DNA from: Entonaema liquescens
Taxonomy: Eukaryota; Ascomycota; Sordariomycetes; Xylariales; Xylariaceae
Length of the DNA: 64,000 bases
Assembly: GCA_902805475.1 (NCBI GenBank)
Contig: CADCSX010000005.1
Coordinates: 2,491,501-2,555,500 of the forward strand
Reading direction: 5' to 3'
Below the pieces are notes generated by a model. That model searched no databases. It had not been told where the DNA came from and saw nothing but the letters and a program-made list of their open reading frames with translations. A program made the translations under genes and the position numbers. Shown here in pieces: positions 1 to 12,475 of this stretch (positions within the stretch are counted from its first letter, which is position 1; each line of letters begins with the position of its first letter).

Positions 1-2009
1 TGCCGTTGATACGTATACTCCGCAATAATGGAACAGATAGGGCGGCGTCAAATATTATAAATCCATACTAGTTAGCTTTGCTATTACTATTATAGAACGT
101 TACTTAAGAGACTAGAGGGATTTGGTAGAGCTATGTGGTCAAGTTCAAACACGTACTAATCCCTCATTGGACCAGCGAATAGTCAACTTAGAAAACACCT
201 TATAGCGATTGGACTTTGCCGTGTAAATGCCAGTGATACTAGTGATCTCGATGTTATGATTCCAACAGCATCTCTAGCCTTTTAGTTTGGTGCCCGTTAC
301 TATTGACCTTATGGTTCTCTCTATCTTATTGATACTAGACAAGCCACCTGGCTTGTAACTAGCAAAGATAGGAAAGTGGATGTCTTGTCACGGTATCGGA
401 GTCAACAACTTGTTCATGAGAAAGAAGAATTACTTGGACGTTACCTAAGCTATTAAGCGACTACGCTAGGTCTTGGTTCTAGTATGACCCTTTTTTTTCC
501 TTCTTTTCTTCAGGATTACGAGCGGCATATTACCTCAAGGATTAAGCCTCGGGGAGAGTATAACTATTAGTAGATCACTCCTTAGTTTCCCGACCCGTGA
601 GAATATGGCAATAAGAAACGCGTTGTATTTCGGCTCGGCGATCACGAAAGAGCCGTTCAACAGCTTTGATCACCCCACCGGTACGTTTGTAGGGACTCCC
701 TTCCCCTCACAGTGGAATAAAGTGTGTGGTGCATGTCGACGTGGTGGCGCTTGATTGGACGCGAAGAAACGGTGGGGAGGTTTGGTCAACACCAGGGGAG
801 GGTCGCAAAAGGGGCTTGCGCAACACAAAAATATGCAAAAATTGTTCTTAGAATCCCTCGAGGTGACGATGTGGAATCCCTTCCAGTAGCTAGATAATGG
901 CGAGGTTTAAGCGCCGATAGCACCACGGGATCATGAACGGCTCTATCTCTCTCTAACTTTCTAGCCTTTAAGTTGAACTAATCTTTTTCGGTCTTCGTTG
1001 GCCGGATTACATCGACAAAGTCTGCCGATAGTTTACATGCTCCACCTTTCATCCTGTACAAGCGAATCTCGCGGGGAAAAGGATTTAGATGTTTGCACGT
1101 TGGACGAAGTATGCGGTCGTTACCTACGACAGGGTCAAGGCATTGGGATGAGCTGATGACCCCAACTCTAATGTCTCCGGAGTGGCCGCAATCTTTCAAC
1201 AATATGCTCCCACATACCTAATTGCGAACTGTATCATGATTATCCTCAGCAGGTAATTGATCAAGTTATGGCAACGACCCAGTTGAGGTACGCTCGTGTG
1301 CTCTTGAGAAGTCCTAGCAGAAAGCCAAGCAAGCCTAGCCCAAAGGATCCCCAGGTGGCAGCATGGGGTAACGCATGCTTGATTGGATACATCGCAGATG
1401 TGAGATTTGCATAGCCGCTGCCCGCTGTGCGTTAGACTGCTTCTCGGTCATGCAAGTGCTCAAGCCATCAGGACGGGTTCCCCTGTCGTCTTACGAGATT
1501 TCCATGAGCCTTTTCTAACGACGATGCTGTCTCTTATATCGTACAAAGTCGACGGGATTAAACGCTGCTAGATATCAAAGCGCTTCGATGTCGGATTTTT
1601 TGGTGGTTGTTTCCACAAGTCGAATTGTTATGACGCGTCCTCTTCTCCGTACAAGCGAAGAAAGGGATGAAAGGGGACTGTCCAGTGTAAGCGAGGTCTT
1701 TGACCTAATTAAGCATGTAACTTTGTTCCTTCAATTGTACCTTATTTTTCTGGGGACCGGCTCGAGTAGGAGCCGAGTTAGCGAATCCGAATGATTTTGT
1801 CTTTTGGTAGATATATCAAATTGGCGAGACCGGATCAGCCACACGGATTTACCGCGCTTTTCAGAGACACCGAAGAGGACGGGTTAGAGTGATCCACGTT
1901 ACTTCAAACTGGATCATCGTTCAAAACCCTGTCCGGAGTGCGAGATGCCAAGACGAGACTTCCAGCCTCAGGGCTGAGGACAGTAGGAAACAAAATTAAA
2001 GAATTAATT

Positions 2010-2027
2010 AAAAAAAAAAAAAAAAAA
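2010..2027 (+). repeat. poly-A run
   Basis: Eighteen consecutive A bases in an AT-rich setting. It could be a simple homopolymer or the tail of a very old retroposed copy. No element body is recognisable upstream. Confidence 0.9.
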
Positions 2028-4141
2028 GATAAAAATTAAGGCTTTCGCTATTTCACGTAATAGCCGATAGATGACGTTGAGTTTTCCCCGAGGGGTGACA
2101 CCATCAATTTGGATTAGCTTTCTGTCCTAGACGGAACTGAATTCGACTACCCGTAGTGTTACCGGGTAGGATAGGTAGCCATTCGTGACCAAGTAATAAA
2201 GCTGACTAGGATGTTTCAGCTATATACGGTAACGTCTTCGTAGTAATGTATTAATGTATATTCGATCACAGTCTTGTTTCGAACTGTCTTGCCTTCGAAC
2301 CGCGGCGTTGCAAACCCGGAAGGTGGTTATTCTACGAAATACGAATGTTAGGCAGAGGTGTATTCAGTATGATTTGGAATGGAGTTTGATATTATTTCAC
2401 GTGTCATACCCAGGAGGCTACGCCCTATTATCGCGGATGGATGAATGCAATGCATAGCATGAGCATGGCACAGCATTGCAGCGAGCATTGAGGCTCTCTT
2501 TCACAGCATGCCGTCACCTTGTTACGCTATCCACAATAAGCCACTCCGTTGGGAATCAACCCGACAGCAACGATAGCACGAGATTCATGTGCTCCTCGAT
2601 GCGCGGGAGATTGGGAGGGAGGGGCATGGAACAGAACGAAGATAATACAAAGCTGCATGGAATCATGCATCTCTCCGGAGCCTCGCAGATAGTGAACCCC
2701 AAAGCTGCCCAAGCTACTGACTTACATACAGATTTGGGGCGAGCCCACTCTCCAAGACCTAAGAGGATCCCCTGAAGTTTCCAACGACGTGGATTTTGGC
2801 TTCCGTTGCCCTGCGTCGATCCACTGGCGCACGGAAGTACGTGCAGCTTGACATTGATGCTGGTTGAAAATTCTTAGCCTAAATAATAACTAACTAGTAT
2901 ACACATGAAGCATGTATTTGTTATCTACCATGCTATCGATATATACCCAACTAGCTGTAACCGTCCAACTGCGGTATAGGTTTATGTCATAGTAGATGGG
3001 CTTTGATGTAGTGAGATGGGGCGGCTTCCCCTATAGCATTTCAAGAATCTCTTGATATGCAAGAGTTCATCATACCCTTGGGTAAGTAGAAATAGGTAGA
3101 TATTCTTCTTTCGTCGTCGTGTACATGACCGTAACTGTGCGTGAGATCCACCAACTGAAACAGGACCCTGGAAATTAGATAAGGCGATGGCTGCTTGGCC
3201 ATGTGGCTGACCGTAAAATCCCTCTAGGGCTAGCTTCAGATCTGCCAGCAACTCTTTGACCATCTGAGCCGTTGGAGGTTTGACCAGTAAGCTCAGGCCA
3301 CGAATGGGACGGGGACTAAATAAGTTGCTTACCGGGCCACGCTGTCAAGCCATCCCTTTCATTGACAGGATGATGACGCCGTCTTATGATTGGGCAGGCA
3401 GCGCCAGTGCTAATTCCGCTGGCTTTTACAATTTGTTCCTTTCAACGTTCATCTGACTTTTCGATCTTGTTCTGTTTTATACAGTACCCGGAAGCGGTGT
3501 TCTCTCCCACTGGATGTTCAGAGAGCCATCCTAGACGTAATACATACATATAAAATTATAGGATATTTGCCACCAGATTTTACTAGTTGAACTTATAGAA
3601 ATACTTAAGTTAGGTTAAACAATGATATAACTATGAGATCAACTAACTAACAGAATTAGAATTAAACCGTTAACTAGATACCATAATAACGTAGTATAAG
3701 GTAGATAACTGTAACGCTTCAGACCAGGTACCAGAGATGAGTGACGACTGGGTGCCTTGAAGTAGAACAAGATGTTATGGTGCATCGTAGGGCCGTACAT
3801 ATATCAGGACCAGGCATGTTAGGTACATACATATGTAGGTACATACGATGATACGGTTGTACTCGCGGAGTGTGTACTATAGTGGGGGCCACAATAGCCT
3901 AGCTATTATGGCGTCTACGTACCTGGATACGATAGGTGGAACGCTCTAAGATGGTGGGTCTGTATGCAAAAGACGGGCTTGGCGATTCTTAGTCTGGATT
4001 TTAGGTTACGGTATGTAAGGTAAGATACCTAGGTGCTAAAGGTACGCACACAGCTTATAAGCTTAGGTATATACCTAATATAATGTCTATAAGTGCCTGT
4101 CCATATACATTGTAGTTATATAGTAAACTAGGTTATCTAAA

Positions 4142-4207
4142 TGTATGTATATGTGTAATGTGTATGTGTAATGTGTATGTGTATGCGTATGCGTATGTAG
4201 GTGTAGG
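4142..4207 (+). repeat. GTATGT-type microsatellite
   Basis: Imperfect tandem array of GTATGT, GTAATGT and GTATGC units. On the complementary strand it reads as a His/Thr-rich open frame, a low-complexity artefact and not a gene. Confidence 0.85.
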
Positions 4208-7200
4208 TGGCTACCTAGGTACCGGTCTAACTTCAAAGGTTCAATGTTTAAAGTAAAGGTGCTTAAGTAGACGATTGAGATTTCGCGGAATCTTGCATTG
4301 GGATACGTAAGTGCTGCAGAGAGGATATCTAGTGCGGCGCCTTTAATTTTTAGCATCCTGCAAGCCCCACCTCGAAGAGCCCGGCTGCCGTCTTACACAA
4401 TGGATCCCGTGCGACATAATACGTAGCACCTACAGACATTTACATGCATTTACATATATAACATAACGTACATTATGTATGTAGTATAAACTTGCTTGCG
4501 TACCGCATGATGGCAAGGAATAGAGCAGGTCAAGTAAAGTACTCCAAGTAGGTAATATAACGAGAGATAGTCAGTCATGGCTTTCACCTTTTTATGTACG
4601 ACTACATATCTGAATATATGAATGATTACAATATATTATCATCTCGGCTCTCTTGGGCAAAATGATGATTGTATGTAAAGCTGCGTACTTAAATAGTACT
4701 ATGTAGGGTAACATATATAATACTTACTTACCTATATATAACTATTCAAAAGAGTAAGAGTGGCTATTCTTGTATTGGTCCGGTCTTGACCCAAGTGCAG
4801 GATGACTTCTCTATATCCCTGGCCGTGAAACATCATAAACCTATAGGCTCTACGCGCTCTCGTTGTCGAAGCCTATTGCAGGGGTCATAGAAGTGGTGAG
4901 ATTGCTAATTCTAGATCCCGTCTACCGTGTCTTAAGGTAGGCCGTATGCTGTAGTAAGTACGGGTAGACAAGGTTGTCTATTGTTGAAAACGTGTAGATC
5001 CCTCTTGTCCCGTAGACGTATTATGCATGCTACTCTATGAAGCAGGTGTAACGGACCTGCTTCTGCTGCGTGGAACAACGATCAACCACTGCCGTGCATT
5101 CTGTAGCGCCACGAGCAGAGCCAGTCATGGAAACGTAGATTCAGGGAGACGTTGACGATGGCACAGAGCCGTGTCCTGCTATGGCGTTCGTGCTGTGTAT
5201 TCCTTTCGTGCGTGTAAGCGTGTCTGCATCTCACAAGGCTTGACGGGGTTGCTAATGGCTACAGCAGGAATGGTCTGCATCAGCATCCAATCGTGCATGC
5301 AGCAGAGGCTCTCGAATGCCGCGTTTACATATAGTCTAGAGGGTGGACATGGGAGGTTCGAAACTCGAGGAGTGGTCTAGGTTATATCACAAACCAGTAT
5401 TCTCTCACATTTTGAACGGATGACTTGCCTAGACGACGGATATCTTTAAGCTCGCAGCATGTCACATCTGCCATACATACATGCACATACATAGACTAGG
5501 CCCTGTCCGAGTGCATGCATTGGTGGCCGTCCCTAGCTGAACGCCTCTTAGCTTGTACAGTAGGTGCATAACTGACGAACAGCTGGACACGTACGTAGTA
5601 AAGCCACATTAAAAACACCACGATGAGATCTCCTTCTATCACATATAAACGGATCGAAGTCCCTAGCTCGATCTGAATAAGGGGCTCGGATGCCTATGTG
5701 ATCAATACCACTGTGCGATGGGACTGAGTTTGAATATTCTCCAAGGTTCGTCGGAGTCACCAGCTAGATCTGGTTTCGGTCCGTAAGGAGGAGTTGGGAC
5801 GAGGATGACGATAGGGTTTGTTGGCTGAATCCGCCAGTCCTAGCCAGGTCGAAATTGCAACCCTGACAGGCCCACCGAGAAGACTAGGATGGTGATTACC
5901 AACAAGAAACCTTGGCCCTTGGCCGGCGAAGGGACGGCCTCAGAATTCAAAAAGAGGGGAAATACAAAAAAGCCAAGAAAAACGTGCTATGTACAAGCCT
6001 AGTTAAAAGGCGTGTGCCGAGTAAAAAAAAAAAAGCTCAATGGCCGCCGGGCTTGCTGCGGACACGCCTTTAACGAGAAACGAAACGGTCTATTTTCCAT
6101 ATTAACACTCTATTGGGCGCTTGAAAAAAAAAATCCCAACCAGGAGTGTTGATAATAACCCGGCAATCATCGCCGTTCGCGGACTCCACACCGACTAGCC
6201 GTAGCGAGGAGAAGAGAGTGATTATAGGGACTATACGCTATACGACAATGAAGTCGGCTCAATTCTAAAGGCGTTGTCCGAGCCTGAACTGTGAATGATA
6301 AGTACGTACGATTAATTAATATAAGTGGCTGAGAGAATCTCCCCCATACTACGTTAGAATACATAGGCCGATATCGATGCGGAGATAAGTGGCGATGCGG
6401 AGCACCGGGTCAAGGAATAAGGCCACGCCAAGCCGACCAGCCATGAAGCCCTTGAGATCGGCCGAGCAAATCTTTTTCTCCCTAGCAGAGAGCTGCTATT
6501 CCCAAGAGGCAGGCCAGACATGTCAAGACGTAGCCTGGCCCTCGGGACCCGTGAAGGCGAGCTTCCTATGCAAAAGATACTATCGAGGGTGACGCCGGAC
6601 AAGGCAATTCAAGACACAAGGTTGGCAAAGGCCCAGAGTAGATCTGAACAACCAACAATCGACGTTAGTACCATCTCGAAAAGAAAGACACAAAGGGAGC
6701 CCGTCCCGCGTCTCACTCCGGAATTACATAAGATAACCACAATGGCACGAGATATTGTATTCGCGCAAAGCCTACGTACCGATGTTAGAACAGCCACACA
6801 AGCCGCCAGCGTCTCAGAAAGCCCAGTACGCCTTATATTAATTAGGTACTTTTGTGAGACGGTGCCATACTATGCTTGGACTTGGTAGGTTGTGGTAGGC
6901 TCCTTTGCCTGTAGAGATAGGAATTAGGAACAGCGCTGGTGGTCTTTTTTTCTGCGCGGTCCGGAGGACGATCGATACCCTTTTCTCATCGATGGTATCT
7001 TACTAGAACCACCCCTGACGTGATAAACTGTTACCCTCCGTAGGTAACATCACATTGCACTGTCCTAAATATGTTTCAAGTTGCAGAGCCTTCCACGTTT
7101 TGGTTCACTTCTATTCACGTCTGGAAATACTATGTATGTAGGTAATTGTATGGTAGGCTGATCTCGTGTATGCGTCTGATAGTATATGAAGCAATTCGAG

Positions 7201-8450
7201 ATTGTTTAGCTAACTGCCATTAGTCAATGGGAAGATAATGGTATAAAACCACCAAGTTGTGTCTTTACCTAATGATTTAATGATTGGCATAGTTGATGCA
7301 TAACTGTGTAAGCCGGGTTTTGTTACACACAGAATTAATTACCTAGAAATGTTTGTTAACCTAATTAGTTAAGTACTTTGTACTATAAATGATGATACAC
7401 GCGTGCAAAAAGACCCCCAACGCTACTATTATATACCTTTAATGACTTGGGATAATCGATACTCTTCTGTTCGTGTATATTTAACATACTCGTCTCTTAT
7501 CATTATGGATGTGTACTTTATTTATATTGTAACCTTGCAAGAATGGTAAGGTAGTCGAGTGCACGTAAGGCCGCTCACCGTCTCTGACAAGGCCCTAGGG
7601 AATACACACGTATTTAATTCAGCGTGGGGAATCCACCTAGCGAATATATTTACTGCAAACTAAAGTAGTTGGAACCCCAAAACTCCCATCATTCGATAGA
7701 CAAGAATTTAGTAGGTCTTCATGGGGAGGTTCGACATACATAATGCTATGCTGTGATAGGTACTTAGGTACTTGGTCTATTTTTCTGAAAGGTGAATTGA
7801 CTAATCATCGATATCGTCCACCACTTGCGACGGGTGCGTGTTGTGCGTTGTGTGTGCTAGCAGCCTCTTACCCTGGTTACCGTGTAGGGAGATTCGAGGT
7901 TCCGGCTAGGTATCTAATTTTAGCCTTGATGTCTCTGCGTCCACGAGTCTTCGCGGGTTAGAAAAGATAGTCATTTGTTTCATTTGTTTGATAATCCTGA
8001 ATTGAATAAGATGGGCAAGGCTCTGTGGCTCGGGGGTTGGGAAGAAAGGGAAGAGATCTCATTTGGCTCGAACTCGATCAGTTCGCCAATCTCGGCTCGT
8101 ACTGTGCATCTCATCTACATATCCCACTAAGCCAGGGGAGAACCACGAACCACGGCAGCCCGGGGGGGCTTGAAAGGAAAGAGTCAAGAAAAGACCTCAA
8201 CTTCCTTTCATCAGTTAGGTATCTTTGTAAATGACCTAAATTAACTTTAGTCACTCAATTCGTGTTATTTGTGTTATTTGTCTATATGTATTAAGTCTAG
8301 CAAAAACCTTGATTGACTCGACTAACATATTTTGAGAAAGCGTACCTACCTGTAATACACCTAGAGGAAGCTACATTCTGGTATCACTTCCATTTTTTTT
8401 TATGCTTATGTCCATGTACCTAGTTACGTTTTTGAATGCGCCTACCTAAT

Positions 8451-10481
8451 CGAATTGAAGTCACATTCACCTTCTCCAAAGCCTTCTCCCTCACAGTCCC
8501 CGATCTGGGTTTATACTGTGCGTACGACCAGCCCCTCATCCCGGTAGAGAACAACAACAACCCTGATGATTACACGCCACCGAAAAAAGAGCCACACTGA
8601 GCAGAGAGCCTGGTGTTAGTTGTACAACCCTTGGGCCACCAAGGACGAGACCCCATGCTACCACCAAAAAGTGTCTAGGTAGGCGCGGTCTATCTGAGTA
8701 CGTACCCAAATCCGTTCATAGGAACATAGGAACCTTACAACTTACAAGGAAACAGGCCCCCCCCCGACCACCAACCTCGCCAGCCCGCCAGCCCATTTCG
8801 CTATCCTTATCCACTATTCATCCTTCCCCCTCCACCCCCGGTTCAACAGCAAACCCTAGCAGGCGCACCCACACCCGGACCCGTCTGGTGCTAGCGGCTT
8901 CGCTGCTACTAATCCCTACCTTCCTTACAGTCCACAATCCACAGTCCAGAGTCCACAGTCCACAATTCACAGTCCGCTTCCTAAAAAGCAGCACTCTTGC
9001 TCTCTGCATTGTATGTGTATTCTACACCTGCCCTGTCTACCTCTCCTAACCCTGTTACCCTGCTACCCTTGCTAACCTACCTTACTAGTTAGCGTCTAGT
9101 CCCGTCTGCATGTCTGTGTCCCGTCTTTTCTTACCTTGACCTCTCTCAACTTTCGTACCTCCACTATCTCTACCTTCCTGCCTCCTCCTCACCACCACGA
9201 GAGGAAAAACCTTGGGCCTTTCTTTTCCCTTTTCCCCTCTAACTTCTTCCTCTTCTCTCTTTTGGTGTTGTCTCGACCTCCTTAATTCCTACCTGCGAAC
9301 GCCATTGAGGTCTGGAGAGAAGGTATGTGTTCGTCCTCTTCCCAATTCCTACTTGCGCGCAAACTCTCCCCCCTCCACTTTGCTTCCTGCCCTGCATTCT
9401 GCCCTGTGCATCTGGGACCTGATGTTCCTGCATTAGAGTTGAGAGACAGCCTCACTTAGAGGAAGAAAGAGGAAGAGAAACAGAGAAGAAAAACAGGACC
9501 GGGAAGAGATACATCGATGTGTTCGTTCGTGTGTCCGTGTGTATGTGTATGCGTTCGTGCGAGAGACTTCACTCATTCTGTCCAAACGACCAACGACGAC
9601 GACATCTTATCGCCGCTTTTTCCATCCCCCCTCCCAACGTCCCCCTCATTGCACATTACTACGTCGAATATAGCTGTTATTCTTCGACTGCCACGATTGT
9701 AGTGCAGCGTGCTGAGCATACACATTCTCTCAAAATATCACTCGAACCTGATTTATTCCTTCAACCCGCGCTAGTTCATCATAATTGACGATTCCTTTAG
9801 AGCTTCACGATTTGTAACGACCACGCCGTACGGGAAAACCACCATTGCCGAGGAAGCACATTCGCCGTGTCTATTTCCCCGCAAGTGCTGGATCACAGCC
9901 CGTCGAATAATTTCGTACGCGTCCAGCAATCGTGACACCGTCCCAGATTTACTTCCTATTCCATCGGTTAAACCGTCGAAAAGCCAATTGGGTCACTTGT
10001 TTCGTTTTACAGCGGACTCGTTCATCTGCAAAAGTTGATGCCCAATTGTGGTGTTGATCTGGACTCAAACACAGGTCGTGCTTATTCGACTTGTATTTGA
10101 GTTTCTTCTCTACAGCCCATCGTGGCATTATTGTCGAGCGTCGTAAAACTGGATCTACCGCCGATTTCCCAGCCGCAAACCCGGGGAACGTCTGACGTAC
10201 CACCATACTACGGTTCCATTCCCCAGCGCCCGCCGTATGTGAGTGAGAGGCTGCCTTCACTCCCTCTACCGCAGGCGCCATTGGCCTACTCCTCGAGTAC
10301 ATCGTCACCCCGGGTTAGTTCCATTGCGTCCTCCGCGAGTTCTAACGGCGACTCGCAATCATCATTCACTTCGGCTCCATCTTCAAACGGCCCTAAGACG
10401 CCGTCTCCTAGTCTTCCCGTCACAACGGCGATATCTGGGCCTCCTTCCCAGGCCATTGGTGGGTACGAGCCATATTCCGCG
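8451..10481 (+). promoter_or_regulatory. pyrimidine-rich stuA promoter and leader
   Basis: This 2 kb in front of the stuA start is visibly richer in C and T than the spacer before it, a common trait of strong or long-leader fungal promoters. It carries small ATG frames, for example 9517-9702, that would act as uORFs if the region is transcribed. Long leaders with uORFs are established for Aspergillus stuA; that this copy is built the same way is inference. A good 3' splice site (CTCTACAG ending at 10115) with an open frame behind it suggests a spliced leader or an additional 5' exon. Confidence 0.45.
8927..8976 (+). repeat. ACAGTCC(A) minisatellite
   Basis: About seven imperfect copies of a 7-10 bp unit (ACAGTCCA, AGAGTCCA, ACAATCC variants) lie in the leader region of stuA. 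Confidence 0.85.
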
Positions 10482-12475
10482 ATGAATACTGCGCCTCCAG
10501 ACATGTACTACCAAGCTACGCACATGTCTGCAGGTCCTGCACCTCAGCCACAAACTGTGACATCAAACGCGTTACCTCAATATGGCCACCAGCAGCCGAC
10601 ATTATTACAACCAGGACCAGCACAATACTCTGCCCCTCCGTACCAATATGGCTACGCGAATGGGTTAACATCTCCTCAGTCCGCTCCGCCGGTCTCGGGT
10701 TCCATGGGTGCCCAAAATGTCCTACCTCTTCCTGGAGTTCCCAATCAGGGAGGCATGCAAAACCAATACCAGGGATTTGACACAACAGGTCAAGTTGCGC
10801 CGCCGGGGATGAAACCTCGAGTAACGGCCACGCTTTGGGAAGATGAGGGTAGCTTGTGCTTCCAAGTTGAGGCCAAGGGCATTTGTGTTGCGCGTCGTGA
10901 AGGTAGGAATTTAACATTTCAAACATTAACTGATAAGGAATGAGCTCACAAATTTTCTTGGCAGACAATCACATGATAAATGGAACGAAGCTGCTAAACG
11001 TTGCTGGAATGACTCGTGGGAGGAGAGACGGTATTTTGAAGAGCGAAAAAGTACGACATGTCGTAAAGATCGGTCCCATGCATCTGAAGGGAGTTTGGTA
11101 AGTTTGAACCCCATTTTTATGGTGGAAGACGAATACCAATAATGACCCTTCTAGGATTCCCTTCGAGAGAGCCCTCGACTTCGCCAATAAAGAGAAGATT
11201 ACAGAGCTGTTGTACCCCCTATTTGTTCACAACATTGGAGCATTATTATACCATCCTACAAATCAGAACCGAACGAACCAGGTCATGGCTGCAGCTGAGC
11301 GTCGAAAACAAGAGCAGAGCCAGATGCGGAATGGCCCAGGTCCGACACCCCCAGGTGGCGTCCTGCCCTCGATACAACAACATCACCATCACATGGGACT
11401 ACCAGGACCTCAACCTCCACTACCGTCTCATAACAACACAGGACGACCGTCTCTTGACAGGGCACACACATTCCCAACGCCGCCGACAAGCGCATCAAGC
11501 GTGATGGGAAGCATGGGTACATCTGAGAGTTTCCAATGGGGTCAGCAAGGGATGAGTGGTGCCCAGGGTCCTAATCCTATGTCCATCGATACGGGTCTTA
11601 GCAATGCTGCACGGTCTATGCCGGCTACCCCTGCAACCACGCCCCCAGGAAACACACTTCAGAGTATGCAGTCTTACTCGCAGAGCAGTCAACCTTACGA
11701 CAGTTCTCGTGCGGTGTATAATGGCCAAGCTCCTCAGCAGTCACCTTATCCTCCGTCAAACAGCAGCCCGCAGGACAGGAACATCTATGGCCAGGCGAAT
11801 TCGTATATGAAGAGCGAGATGGGCCCTCCAGCTGGGCGTCCAGCTGGTCCTAATGAGCAGCCTGACGTCAAGCCGTCAAACGGGTTGCTGCAGCATGGTG
11901 ACGGTGTTCCTCACCCATCCGGCGATGATGAAGCTGAACATGAGGCTGAATATACTCATGATAGCGGTGCTTATGACACCAACAGAACATCGTATAATTA
12001 TAATGCACCACCAGTCTCAGCGTTACCAGGCGATCACCAACATATTCCTGAGATAGGCGGATCACCTAATCATCAAGCTGGATCTGGACGAGCCACACCA
12101 AGAACTGCTGCACCACCGCAGCCGTACTACGCTCAGCAAGCGGGATACAGTACGCCGCCGCGTGTCCCGTCATCGAGCAATCTTTATAATGTAATGAGTG
12201 GCGATAGGGCGCCTACTAATGGTGCACCACCGCCGGATGTTTATAGCTCACAAAACGATATGGGCGCTCCAATGCAAAATGGTTATGCTGCCCAGCCGGT
12301 TATGAATGGCGCATCGGGTGCTCTGAAAAGAGGCCGCGACGATGAAGATGATCTACCTCGTCCGTCGAGCGGTGGACTAGACTTGAAGCGCCGAAAAACG
12401 GTTATTGACGGACCCATTGCCCCGGGATACGACGCAATGAGCCGCCCTGCATCAGCGGTGGCCCGTCGACGATAG
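10482..12475 (+). CDS. stuA: APSES-domain transcription factor StuA
   Basis: Nuclear DNA-binding regulator of development. StuA homologues control conidiophore formation, sexual development and often effector or secondary-metabolite genes. Three exons: 10482-10902, 10965-11097 and 11155-12475, with introns of 62 and 57 nt; the product is 624 residues, close to Aspergillus StuA. A Pro/Gln-rich N-terminus leads into the APSES domain (about residues 110-222), which begins KPRVTATLWEDEG and includes NHMINGTKLLNV, TRGRRDGILKSEK and LYPLFVHNIG. Both introns split the APSES domain at the conserved positions after VARRE and inside GVW. The C-terminal part is low complexity, with a bipartite nuclear signal at about 575-600 (KRGRDDEDD ... 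LKRRK). ATG 10482 is the first in-frame ATG and gives the usual N-terminal length, but the frame stays open about 127 codons upstream, so a longer form from an upstream exon is possible. Confidence 0.95.

Larger units (their letters stand above)
1..8450. other. gene-free AT-rich spacer
   Basis: No open frame here resembles a known protein. The frames that exist are short, overlap on both strands and often begin at GTG or TTG rather than ATG. The stretch is rich in TACCTA/TAGGTA steps, short microsatellites and A-runs, as in other spacers of this window. I see no tRNA, rRNA or transposon with recognisable ends. Very degraded elements or long non-coding transcripts cannot be excluded by eye. 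Confidence 0.6.

Noticed and set aside
6354..6888. Overlapping frames on both strands, up to 122 residues
   Set aside because: No ATG context, domain or homologous motif; mutual overlap suggests a locally stop-poor stretch.
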